Shown here one piece after another: positions 55,601-64,000 of a DNA stretch of 64,000 nt. This DNA is from Tigriopus japonicus (Eukaryota > Arthropoda > Copepoda > Harpacticoida > Harpacticidae). The translations under genes were made by a program, and so were the position numbers. Under the pieces are notes generated by a model. It was not told the DNA's origin and ran no database searches. It saw only the letters and a program-made list of their open reading frames with translations. Positions within the stretch are counted from its first letter, which is position 1. Each line of letters opens with the position of its first letter. The stretch covers positions 513,229 to 577,228 of the forward strand of contig JAAGOF010000213.1 of NCBI GenBank assembly GCA_010645155.1, written 5' to 3'.

Positions 55601-58538
55601 TTTTTAAGATTTTAGGTCCCCACACTGTACGTATTTCAGTTTTCAGCTCAATTAAATGTCGAAGACAACAGTTATGCTCACTCAAAGTTCAGTGCAAATC
55701 CTACCGAGAATGAATGAACTTGCCCCTTTGAGGTCATCGTTTTACCACAAAAGGGTGAGTTCATTCTTTCTATGCTCTCTTCAGTACATAAGTTTGAGAA
55801 ACCATAACTTTTTACTCTGCCATTCGATTGGGCTGAAATTTGAAATACGTGTTCTTCTCAATCCAAGCCAGGTCTCATTTGCAGAAGAGCGCAAATGGTT
55901 CGTTTCTGCCGGAAATCATAATTCTCATTGCTAGCCTCCCACTCCATGATTTCCGTGCTTCTTGCCACATGTCTGTTTAGACCAGAGGTCGGCAACCGTT
56001 TTTGGGTCAAGACCCATCAAGTTTGATTACGTGTTGTCAACTTTCAGGGGCCCATCAAACGAACGTTGGTAGGCTCAGGGGCCCACAAATTACGACCAAA
56101 GAGCTTTGAGCCCACGAGTACAGCAATCTAGATGGCTCACGGGCCCCTTATTCTGGACTTTCCCCATAGCTCCTGGGCCAATTAAAGACCACCCTTGGGC
56201 CCAAATGTGGGCCGCGACCCACCGGTTGCCGACCCCTGGTTTAGACGTTTAAACAGCATGGTGAACAAAATGAACAGTATATTTTAAAGCTTACCGTGAC
56301 AAGAGGGCTAAATGGAGCCCTCTAATCGTGACTATATTCCGTACGTTTTGTTTCCACTAATTTTCGCCAAAGGATTTTCGTGTCATCCATGGCATTTTTT
56401 CCAGTGCAAATAGTTTTTTGTTGACCCAGCAAGGTCAAAGTATGCTTTAAAATATGTGTGAAATGCTACAAAAAGCATTGACAAGTGTTTGTCAATTTAA
56501 CTTAAATGCAAGTGTTTCTATGAATTTGGAAAAAAAGTTCGGCAATTCTGCTGCGGAATCCTTTGTTTTGTGCACTTACATTGCCAATTAGGCCGTTCCA
56601 CTCCCCACTTTGACCAATCGGTTGACCCCAATGATTTTCTGTCTTGATATTATAAGAATAATTGAACTTTTGCGCCATAATATCGAATACATCCAAGGCA
56701 GTTCCACCCACAATTTCACCTTTTTCATTAAAGACGACATCAGGGGGTGAAAATCCAATAGACGAGATGTTAAAATGTTGATTTGCCAATGAACTTGGAC
56801 ACTTAGGAATGGGTCGTAGAAGCTTGCTATCCGTCCCACCGAAAAGTGTCACATTGTATTGCCATCCGTGATTTGGGCAAAACAAGTGGATCCAGCCTTC
56901 AACGAACAAGAAAAATCACATTCAGCAGTGCAACTTCAAACATTACGCGGCTGTGCTGGGCACGTCCTTGTGCGTATGCATTTTAATCTCCGAATGTTGC
57001 TTTTGTCAAAAAAAATTTTTTGACAAGATCTCCATCCGCTCAAGTAAGAGACCAAATACTAGTTTTTTAGACACAAAGACTGTTCTCAAGAGAGGACTTA
57101 TTGTACTAAAGTACGATCTTGAGATCGATCTTTTGCTTCCAAAAAACTAGCCTCAACTTCTCAAATCTTGATTTGTTGACACCATCAAAGAGTTCATCGA
57201 AAAATACGAACCCCATAACCTAGACGATTTTTCAACCTCGTGCACCTCGACAAAATCCATGAAAAAGTGCAATCACAGATTATGAAGCACAAATAAAATA
57301 TTTTGACAAAATTTGGAGCAACCTTTCACAATTTAAATGCAATTCTAAGGATTGATGGCTGGCATAGATTTCAGATAAATCATCGTTGGCACCCAATCTC
57401 CAGAAGTGACTCTTCCAAGTCAAGCGTTGACTTCAAGTTTTTGGTCAAGGACCCACCAATTGAAGCTTAAGCCCAATGATCATTGCCTCTTGTACTAAAT
57501 CTGGGATTTTTAACAAAAATCATTGTAATTTCCCAGGTTTGTCGAAAATTTCAGAGGCCCAATGTGCTCAAATAAAAGGCGTTTTAACATGCCTTATAAT
57601 TTCACTCATTTATTACGTTTATTGCGACTCATGGTCAATCTGAAAATTCTTTGTATTGCAATTACCAAGAGTTTATCTCCCTCTACCCAATTGGATTTGT
57701 GGTGTGTGTCAATCCCCTCATCATTTCTTTCATGAGCACTTAAACATAAGCCCCGGAATTTCGGCGGTTGCAAAACAACATTCGGTTTACCCGAGGGTTA
57801 GGTTGAGCCAGAATTTCACGTTTCTGCCTATCAGATCGGTTCCGATCCGTGATTAAAATATCCAAATGAAATCACTTTTTGATGGAAAAGTGGAAAGTTG
57901 ATTTTTTCCAAAAACCTGAGGTTTTTAAAGGACAAATAGCCTTTATTGCAATACTTAGAGTCCTTTTTGGATCGGTTCCTGGGTTCTCTATTCAAACTCC
58001 GGATTGATTCCTGACTTTCGGATTCTTCTCAAAAGAACCTTACCCATCCCTACTATTAAGACTATTTAGAAAACGTACAAAATAAAAAAAACTCTGGGTC
58101 AAAAAATATAATTTCAAATGACAAAGACCACATTGATTTGATTTTTAAAAAAATGCTAAAACCAATGGGCTCTAAAAAACAACCTTGATCATAAACTTTG
58201 ACTTGGACGGGAATTTTAGGTGATTGGAAACCTTCCCCTGAACCCATTACATTGATAATGGAATAATCCTGATAAAGACCCTTCCAAGGCTCGAGACTAC
58301 TGATGTTCCATTGGCCAAAATAAACGAAGTCCAAGCAAGAAGTTCCAGCACTAATTCCTAGAGACTGGTCCCATCCCTGAAGGATTTGAGAGTCTTCAAC
58401 GCGAATGAGGGGTCCATCATGGATCCATGAAGGCGAATTGGTGATGACCAGGCACTCAGAACGAACCAAGTCTTTCAGATGGCTCTCAAAGCTCAGAGCC
58501 AAAGGAAGAACGAAGGAGGTAAGCCAAAGGCTCTTCAT
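52668..58538 (-). CDS. Ionotropic-receptor-like ligand-gated channel, copy 2 (563 aa, 4 exons)
   Basis: Exons: 58184-58538, 56580-56896, 53439-53745 and 52668-53380, with lengths (355, 317, 307, 713 nt) and intron phases (1, 0, 1) identical to the copy at 35619-41143. Splice sites are readable: CAAG|GTTGTT, CAAT|GTAAGT and CAAA|GTAATA donors; TTGAAG|, TTTCAG| and TTACAG| acceptors. The signal peptide is MKSLWLTSFVLPLALSF. The binding-domain S1 half contains PPDVVFNEKGEIVGGTALDV and GEWNGLIGN. M1 is VWIIILGVVPLLIIVLIFF, M3 spans FVGFWVMTVLFLSSMYECNL, S2 includes LPFGTPFVAYYKESELDLRR, and M4 is FAGAFVFLAMGLAFSGMMFL near the C-terminus. It should act in the plasma membrane as a receptor-channel subunit; the ligand is unknown. 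Intron 2 (2834 bp) hosts a MITE, a mariner and a hAT element, whereas intron 3 is only 58 bp. Confidence 0.92.
54328..55627 (+). mobile_element. Mariner transposon, 1300 bp
   Basis: Starts CAGGGTGGGGAACCAAAAAG and ends CTTTTTGGT-like complement, read as TTTAGGTCCCCACACTG; the two ~28-bp ends are imperfect inverted repeats. TA duplications (54326-54327 and 55628-55629) abut both ends. The length and single ORF are standard for mariner. The coding part is much richer in G+C than all flanking DNA. One transposase gene with two in-frame stops is inside. Confidence 0.95.
54473..55495 (+). pseudogene. Mariner transposase with two in-frame stop codons
   Basis: From ATG at 54473 (MSSQEAKRRRVFDLL) to TGA before 55496 the frame never shifts and would encode about 340 residues, the usual mariner size. 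An N-terminal helix-turn-helix pair binds the terminal repeats (VAPKKIAEVVNVSLPTVYKV; then TKSMCSLAKDMDVCPKTLRK). The catalytic core has VVDAVH (first Asp), VWTQDGAPCHTA (second Asp) and SSSPDLNPLDFAVW (third Asp). Stops are TAG at 54836-54838 and TGA at 55253-55255, the latter where related enzymes often have Trp between the second and third Asp. Because there are no frameshifts the copy is recent, but it cannot make a full enzyme. AATAAA motifs follow the ORF. Confidence 0.93.
55983..56238. mobile_element. hAT-type MITE with 8-bp target duplication
   Basis: A 256-bp element starting CAGAGGTCGGCAACC and ending GGTTGCCGACCCCTG, flanked by exact 8-bp repeats GTTTAGAC (55975-55982 and 56239-56246). 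It is a relative of the copy at 17468-17663 in opposite orientation, with shared GGGCCC-rich interior. It inserted 18 bp beyond the end of the mariner-bearing MITE, in intron 2 of receptor copy 2. Confidence 0.93.
57059..57150. repeat. 92-bp palindrome, second copy
   Basis: CTAGTTTTTTAGACACAAAG ... GATCTTGAGATCGATC ... CCAAAAAACTAG folds back on itself and matches the hairpin at 49627-49713, particularly in GTACGATCTTGAGATCGA. It lies in intron 1 of receptor copy 2. Confidence 0.8.
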
Positions 58539-58570
58539 TTTCTGTTCGTGAGGAGTCAACCTTTGACAGG

Positions 58571-58577
58571 ATTTATA
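58571..58577 (-). promoter_or_regulatory. TATA box of receptor copy 2
   Basis: TATAAAT on the minus strand begins 39 nt upstream of the ATG at 58538. It aligns with the TATA box of copy 1, and both are followed by AAGGTTGA. A 5'-splice-like CCAG|GTAAGA about 25 bp further upstream is probably fortuitous given the conserved TATA. Confidence 0.68.
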
Positions 58578-58579
58578 GA

Positions 58580-59168
58580 CCACTGGGTTTCTCTTACCTG
58601 GAAAATCGATCGATTTAATATATTGTAAAAAGCATTACCACGCTAAGAATAAGGACCATTGGATCCATGATGTCAAGTATTCAATTTTTTTTTTTAAATT
58701 TTCCTATATTGGATGGGGAAAAACTATTAATGGCGAGTATTATTGCAAACCAGTTTGACGAGTTTTTTAAACTTCGAATTGAACTTTCAGGTTTGATAAG
58801 TTCGATGAGTTGTTTGATATTTTGTGGTAGACGAAAAACTTTCGTTCTTGAAATACAAAAAGATCAGTTAGGACAAATCATGGGGAACAAGTAAAAGAAG
58901 GTAAGCAATCAAGGAAAATCAAAATGCACTTACGAACGTGAAATATCGTAGGGAAATCGGTAAAAGAAAACAACTTTACGGTCTACAAATGCAAGCACTG
59001 ATTGAGCCTTTTGATGAGGATTTGATGGTCTTTCATATCAAAAGCATCAAACAAACGCCTTTGCCAAGTCACTGAAGATGAGTGTTTACTTCTTATCCTT
59101 ATTTAGGACATTTTGTAGATGCGTGACCATCGAAATTTAGGCCTGTTCCGTACTATGGTGCCTTCTGA
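58580..59168. other. Upstream region of receptor copy 2
   Basis: AT-rich DNA upstream of the TATA box. The palindrome ATCGATCGAT at 58604-58613 is the only notable motif. No coding sequence. Confidence 0.4.
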
Positions 59169-60138
59169 ACACGGTGTTCCGAATGGCTTTTTAGGTTTGA
59201 ATCATAATACCCAAAGACATCATGGTAATTTTAGGACCCACAATTTAATGAGGAACAACTTTACTTTTATTGTATTATATCAGTTTAGGTCCAGGAAAAA
59301 AGTTATATACCTAAAACCCTATTAATTAAAACAAATTCCCAAAAATTTCACATAGCTTTTCAATATCGCAACAATGAGTGATTTTTTTTAGTTTTGGAGC
59401 TAATGTCAAAATAGCTCATAATAAGAAAAAAATCACTTAAAATACATTTTCCGATAAAAAAATCTTTTGCAGTATCAAAGACACTCAAAGTTGGGTAATA
59501 CTTAGAAGTTTTGAAAAAATCGGTTAATGTTTCAAGTTTCGAATTTAGTCCATTTTGAACATGGTCCTTCCAAAAATCGTAATTTTAGATATGAATCTGT
59601 CAGACATATTTATTTGTAATTTTTGCACAACACACATCATAGCGTACTCTAAATAGTTATGAAATATGCTTTCCAAAAATCTTGTTTAAGTGCATTTTAA
59701 GTGATATTTTTTCTTATCTATCCTATCTTAGCTATTTTGACATAAGTTCCAAAAGTCAAAAAAACATTTATTTTTGCAATATTGAAAAGCTATGTGAAAT
59801 CTTTGGGAATTTGTTTTTTCATATAACTGTAGCGTTTTTCGGCTTTTTGGGGTCAAAAATGGACCATTCAAAGTCAGATATCTCATCTGTTGCAAAATGA
59901 ATTTTTATTCAATTTGAATTCATAAGGTAACTAACTGATCTCTACATATGGGTTAAATAGTTTGTTAAAAAATGTTATTATTAATAGGTTTTTAGGTATA
60001 TAACTTTTTTCCCTGGACTTAAACTTATATAATACAATAAAAGTAAAGTTGTTTCCCATTGAATTGTGGGTCCAAAAAGTGCCATGATGTCTTTGGGTAT
60101 TTTGATTCAAACCTAAAAAGCCATTTGGAACACCGTGT
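59169..60138. mobile_element. 970-bp foldback element with ~350-bp arms
   Basis: Ends ACACGGTGTTCC and GGAACACCGTGT are perfect complements. Arms continue with GGCTTTTTAGGTTTGAATCA/TGATTCAAACCTAAAAAGCC, ACCCAAAGACATCATGG/CCATGATGTCTTTGGGT and TATTTCACATAGCTTTTCAA-like/TTGAAAAGCTATGTGAAAT. No transposase. A lone right arm of the same family lies at 24215-24548. Confidence 0.85.
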
Positions 60139-60419
60139 GAAGTCAAATTGAGCCTTGTTGTGACTTCCAAATATCAATAACATGTAATTATTTGAAACCA
60201 ACATTCCAAATAATGGACTCGAGTTGGCAGGGTTGCCTTATTTTACTTCTAGATTAAAGATCTTGCCCTTCGAGAAGTTTAGTGGTGGTAAGCTTTTGGC
60301 CCTTAAGGATCGAAATGGCAAAACTTTGGCAAAAATCGAACCCTCCAGTAATCCATCAGTACAATGGAACCCATAACGGATTAAAATTACGATTACATCA
60401 TAGGACTGCTCATTAACCT

Positions 60420-62050
60420 ATCCCCGTGTTACCTCACATTCATCGGCCTTCCGCAGGGGGATCGACTTTCGCCAATCCTCTTCAACCAGTTTGTATTCGA
60501 CCTGCCCGATGCTCCTACTTTTCAAGGCCCCACCATAAATCACAATCAATGCAGACGACCAGACTCTCTGGGCTGATTCAGCCGTGGAATTGCAAAACGG
60601 CATCAATGCTCTTCACGGTTACTGCCAAGAGAACGGCCTTTCAGTCAACACCATCAAGACGACCATGGTCTTCCATAAAGGTCGCCTGCCTCCCACCGCC
60701 TTCCACATCAACAATAGCCTGATTGAAATCGTCAATTTTTCAACTACGTCGGTTTTTTTTGGGGGGGGGGAGGCGGATTTTTCAGGAATGGGATTCCCTG
60801 TAAAGAGAGTTAATCATTATTATAGTTTCAACAATTAATGTTTATATGAAATTTGATCTACCAATGAGTTACTGTTGGCAGATCTGTACAACCCTTGAAT
60901 AGTGGGTTGGTCAGGAATACTGTAGTATTTAAAAAAAATTCCAATCCTGCCTTAAATGCTGTTAGAGGATCAGCTCCTACATATTCCCGACGAAGGCAAA
61001 TAGGCAACAAATTGAACAATGAAGGAGCCCGATAAAGAAGAGAGGAGGACTTCATTGTTCGAACTAGCCTGGTTTCCTTGGGATTTGGAGGTGCTCTCAA
61101 AACGCAAGTTAAACCTCTACGATCACTACAACTGATCTCAAAGCCTGGGTTAGGACAGAGCCCATGAATGCTCTTGAAGACATACAGTATCAGATACCTT
61201 TCATACCTTCTCTGAGTACTGTACAGCCCTAACTTCTGAAGCCTCTCCCAATACGAGAGCTCTCTCATTCCTGTGATGTTCCTAGTGAAACATCTTTGGA
61301 CCTGCTCGACCTTTTGCAAACCTGTCGAACTCATTGGAGCCCAAGGTTTCACCTTCACAACTCAACTCTCCTTTACCGATCACCTCAAATCAGCAATAAT
61401 AAAAGCCAGGGCCAGGATCGGATACATCTACAGTATAATGCCCACCAAGGTCCTTCATCACACCCATCTTCCTCTACGACCTGCACCTCTGGCTTCCAAA
61501 CTCTAGCCAATCCACCCTCACCTACACCAAATTCCTCAAACGATTATGCAAAACTGAGCCTTTCACCACCGGGCTGGCGAGGTTAGTTTCCAACAGTGTT
61601 AAGAACCCAACCTTTCCGGAGGCGATGTCTGGACACATGCTGTCATTCCCGGTCAAGGATTTGACAACACTCTATTGTCCTTGGCCCGACATCCCTTCGG
61701 AATATTGGTGGTCACGCACCTTCGTCCGGATTCCTGCCAACTCCATCAACGACGGGAACTGACGAAGGATCTGTTCAATCTGACCCACGCACCTCTACTC
61801 CAATAACCAAGATTTTCATTCTACCCACGTGTATTTGGAGTGCTTGTCAATCTCCTCTTCATTTCTTTCAGGTGCACTGAAACTTTTTTAGTCAACTCAA
61901 TTGTGATATCACATTGTTCATACAATTTACGTTCATTGATTTTTCCACATGTCCTATTTACCTAGTTCCTGGTTGTACTCTAAGTTTACATTTCCTTTTT
62001 ACAAATAGTGACTTGAGTGTATGTTTATAATTACCATGTAAAATATCAAT
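60420..62050 (+). mobile_element. LINE-C fragment, interrupted by LINE-B
   Basis: The plus strand encodes RT motifs GLPQGDRLSPILFNQFVFDL (from about 60445) and, one frame away, ADDQTLWADSAVELQNGINA then LHGYCQENGLSVNTIKT (60551-60660), to NSLIEIVNF at 60735. The protein resumes at 61325 with ELIGAQGFTFTTQLSFTDHL then KSAIIKARARIGYIYSIMP and later PVKDLTTLYCPWPDIPSEYW then WSRTFVRIPANSIND, stopping near 61760. The 3' UTR may extend to about 62050. It is a different lineage from LINE-A, -B and -D and has one frameshift besides the insertion. Confidence 0.75.
60751..61320 (-). mobile_element. 5'-truncated LINE-B inserted in LINE-C
   Basis: Read on the minus strand: a coding part from KVEQVQRCFTRNITGMRELS through YWERLQKLGLYSTQRRYERY, IHGLCPNPGFEISCSDRRGL and PSLFNLLPICLRRE to DLPTVTHW with a stop at 60858, then a 3' UTR with TTAACTCTCTTTACAGGGAA and ATCCGCCTCCCCCCCCCAAA. 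The VQRCFTR...M..L.Y.ERL..L.L.SL..RR block is typical of the C-terminal region of CR1/jockey-group LINEs. LINE-C coding sequence lies on both sides, so LINE-B inserted later. Confidence 0.85.
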
Positions 62051-62546
62051 TAAGATCCTGGAATATCGTCCATGAATAAAACATAATGCTGAGCTTATCC
62101 CCCCTATTCAGGTTATTTTGACCATAAATTGACTTCGCAGTCTCACTTTTCTTTTGAAACGTATGGGACGCCAATTCATAAAAACCTTGTAATTTCATGC
62201 TTAATTGTTTTAACTTGCATCCGCAGATGTCACCAGCTTTGAGGCTTAGGCCTTTTCAGTATTTCCCGACGTAACAAATGTCAATCCATACGCAACCTCG
62301 TCTGTTTGCTTGCTCCCTTGTCATTTAAACGAGAAATAATGATTCATGTTGTGTTATCTATCAGTTCCTACAACTTAGTGGAAAGACTCCACGCGATTAG
62401 CACATTCATATTTGTCAACACCGAAAACACTAGGCCCTTATCAGTGTTATCATTGATTTGATATCTCTCTTTGTAGGTTTTTATCGTTAAACAGCAACTA
62501 TTAGGTTTAGGACTGGAATGATCATTGTGCGTGAGTGTTTATAGCC
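61800..62546. other. LINE-C tail and 5' region of the tetraspanin-like gene
   Basis: The first part resembles LINE 3' UTR: GTGCTTGTCAATCTCCTCTT then CATTTCTTTC parallels TGTGTCAATCCCCTCATCAT at 57707. A TTTGTAG| acceptor-like site at 62471-62477 could end a 5' UTR intron of the gene starting at 62547. No TATA box was found. Confidence 0.35.
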
Positions 62547-63415
62547 ATGAGCTCAAAAAATCTAGAGCGAACCAGTAAAAGCGGTGTCATTTTCGTGCTT
62601 AATATTGTTCTCTTGGTGAGTGATTATTTCCAATCGGTAATCTTTAAGTTTTACCCCTTACATGTTTTGAAAGTTAAATTAATTGAATTAGTTTCACCAT
62701 TTTGAACCCTATACGGATACAGCCAAAAGTGGACATCAGAATACTCGAAATGAAATTGCTTTTGGTGTTGACTTAGTAAGTGTAAAGTCTCTTGAAATAA
62801 GCATAACTTGACAAAACAATATTGCTGCTACTACGGACAATATTCCTATACCTAGTTTTGACTGTATTTTAAGGGCTTGTTTTCAGGGCCTTTTAATTCT
62901 CCCTGTATAAGCAATTTGTAGAAGAGGTAATTTTGCTTATACTAAAGCAATGCAGAAAGCATAACCTACATTAAATCGTGAAACAAACGTAGAATAAGCC
63001 GTGGCTTCGCGACCGAACCCTGTTTCCATCCAGCCATGAGCGTCCGAAACAAATTATTTCCAATACCTTCCCTCGTCTCCATCTAAAATTTCACACGGTC
63101 GTCTTCCCCTCATCGACCTTCTAAAACAGCATTGTATCTTTCTTTCCCTACGAATTTGAGAATCTCGTGGAAATTTTGCCGACCCATTCACAATTTGTCA
63201 GGGTTCCTGGAGGGAGAATGCGCAAAATTTCTCACCAATGCTAGGCGAAACTCGGGGAAAAAACAACAGATCACAAGCAGCATTTTCATTGCAGATCGAA
63301 TCATTGGTGGCCTTAGCACTTCTTCTGTGGCTTCGGATCGATTGGGGATTCACAGAATGGATCAACGAATCCGCCTTTTACAACTTTTGGAATGGTACCT
63401 ATGTTATGATGTCGG
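62547..63415 (+). CDS. Tetraspanin-like membrane protein, first two coding exons (continues beyond window)
   Basis: Exon 1 (62547-62615) encodes MSSKNLERTSKSGVIFVLNI then VLL and ends at TTG|GTGAGT, phase 0. Exon 2 (63295-63415) starts after TTTTCATTGCAG and encodes IESLVALALLLWLRIDWGFT, EWINESAFYNFWNGTYVMM, ending TCGG|GTAGGT, phase 1. Together they form a short basic N-terminus, a first membrane helix (VIFVLNIVLLIESLVALALLLWL is split over the junction), WLR and the start of a small extracellular loop leading to helix 2. That order is the tetraspanin N-terminal pattern, although the diagnostic CCG motif and later cysteines are not within the window. The intron is 679 bp. Confidence 0.62.
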
Positions 63416-64000
63416 GTAGGTTGCCGCAGTTATGGGTTAATGTGAAAAGACCGATTTGTAAGGTTGTTTCTATCTAGCAATACACTAAATAAAGAAATGC
63501 TTTTATCGAGATTGATTTTTTTCCAAAGTTGTGAAGTATTGCTCTTTTTGCCACTTGGACATTATGAATGCCGTTCTTTGTTGCAGTTTTTGCCTTGTTG
63601 AACTTTCAAACATCTTTATTTACATCTCAAAAATATTGGAAGCTTGTGTAAACAAGGTTGTGAAGATTTAAACTTGTTTTCTTAAACCTTGATTGATGTA
63701 CATAATCTAATGTCTTGGAGGTTACGGAACTTGTTTTCTATGAACAAAAAGTGTGTTCGATGGCTTTTAATGAACTTTCCCTTTAAAAATCCAACATCAT
63801 TATTACAAGAAGTTTTGAAAAAAAAACTGCAGAATTAGACGAATAAGTTGCCGAAAGACGAATGAAACTGGCCCCATAAACAAAATCGAAGGATAAAATT
63901 GGCCAGAAAAAATGCAAAAAACTGCCCACTTGTGCAACAAATGATAAAGAACTTAGTGGCACTGATTATGTACATGGCCGGATAGTCTTTTAAAAGTCAT
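63416..64000 (+). other. Probable intron of the tetraspanin-like gene
   Basis: Follows a 5' splice site at 63416 and shows no further exon before the window ends. AT-rich. Confidence 0.4.

Larger units (their letters stand above)
54213..55964. mobile_element. 450-bp MITE split by a mariner insertion
   Basis: Termini CAAGAAACACTGGAATCATG and CATGATTTCCGTGCTTCTTG match the intact member at 19408-19856, and 7-bp direct repeats CCACATG flank it (54206-54212 and 55965-55971). Subtracting the mariner and one duplicated TA leaves 450 bp, against 449 bp in the intact copy. The break lies in ACAAGAATA|CGTATTTC, which is continuous in the intact member (read in reverse, GAAAATTAAAATACGTATTC). It lies in intron 2 of receptor copy 2. 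Confidence 0.93.

Noticed and set aside
58595..58603. 5' UTR intron of receptor copy 2 from CCAG|GTAAGA
   Set aside because: It lies upstream of the TATA box conserved with the paralogue, so it would not be transcribed from that promoter.

Overview
The window is animal nuclear DNA, most likely from an arthropod and perhaps a crustacean such as a copepod. It is AT-rich and has intron-containing genes with GT..AG borders. There are two N gaps (10041-10157 and 47941-48145) and a dense load of LINE, mariner, P-like, hAT-like and foldback elements. The ionotropic-receptor genes and the LINE ORF1 type fit an arthropod; the species cannot be fixed from sequence alone.

Host genes. (1) The left edge, minus strand, holds a large unrecognised protein made of a 55-residue repeat in at least 13 copies (165-bp DNA units). 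It runs off the window, and a hydrophobic exon probably lies upstream. (2) 25955-27997, minus strand, is an intronless BTB/POZ plus C2H2 zinc-finger protein of 680 aa, with a decayed extra repeat copy beyond its poly(A) signal. (3) Two paralogous ionotropic-receptor-like channel genes lie in tandem on the minus strand (52668-58538 and 35619-41143). Each has four exons of 355, 317, 307 and 713 nt and encodes 563 aa, with a matching TATA box about 40 nt before the ATG. (4) At the right edge, plus strand, are the first two coding exons of a tetraspanin-like four-pass membrane protein (from 62547).

Mobile DNA fills most of the rest. LINE-D (about 7320-10690, minus) is nearly full length. LINE-A (44280-47425, plus, internally deleted) has a truncated relative at 20577-21445. 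LINE-B occurs as 3' ends at 51200-51383 and 60751-61320. LINE-C (60420-62050) is interrupted by a LINE-B insertion. A SINE-like element with pol III boxes (14413-14615) carries the LINE-B tail. DNA elements include a 1300-bp mariner inserted into a 450-bp MITE inside intron 2 of the second receptor gene, a P-element-like transposase remnant (22996-24110), hAT-type MITEs with 8-bp target duplications, a 1437-bp long-inverted-repeat element inside intron 3 of the first receptor gene, and several foldback elements.

The layout suggests one duplicated receptor gene whose introns and 11.5-kb spacer have since been filled by transposons, flanked by unrelated genes. The most distinctive items are the 55-aa repeat protein, the SINE/LINE shared tail, the mariner-in-MITE-in-intron nest with both insertion sites readable, and the receptor pair that keeps exact exon lengths and core-promoter layout. 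Element names LINE-A to LINE-D are labels used only here.
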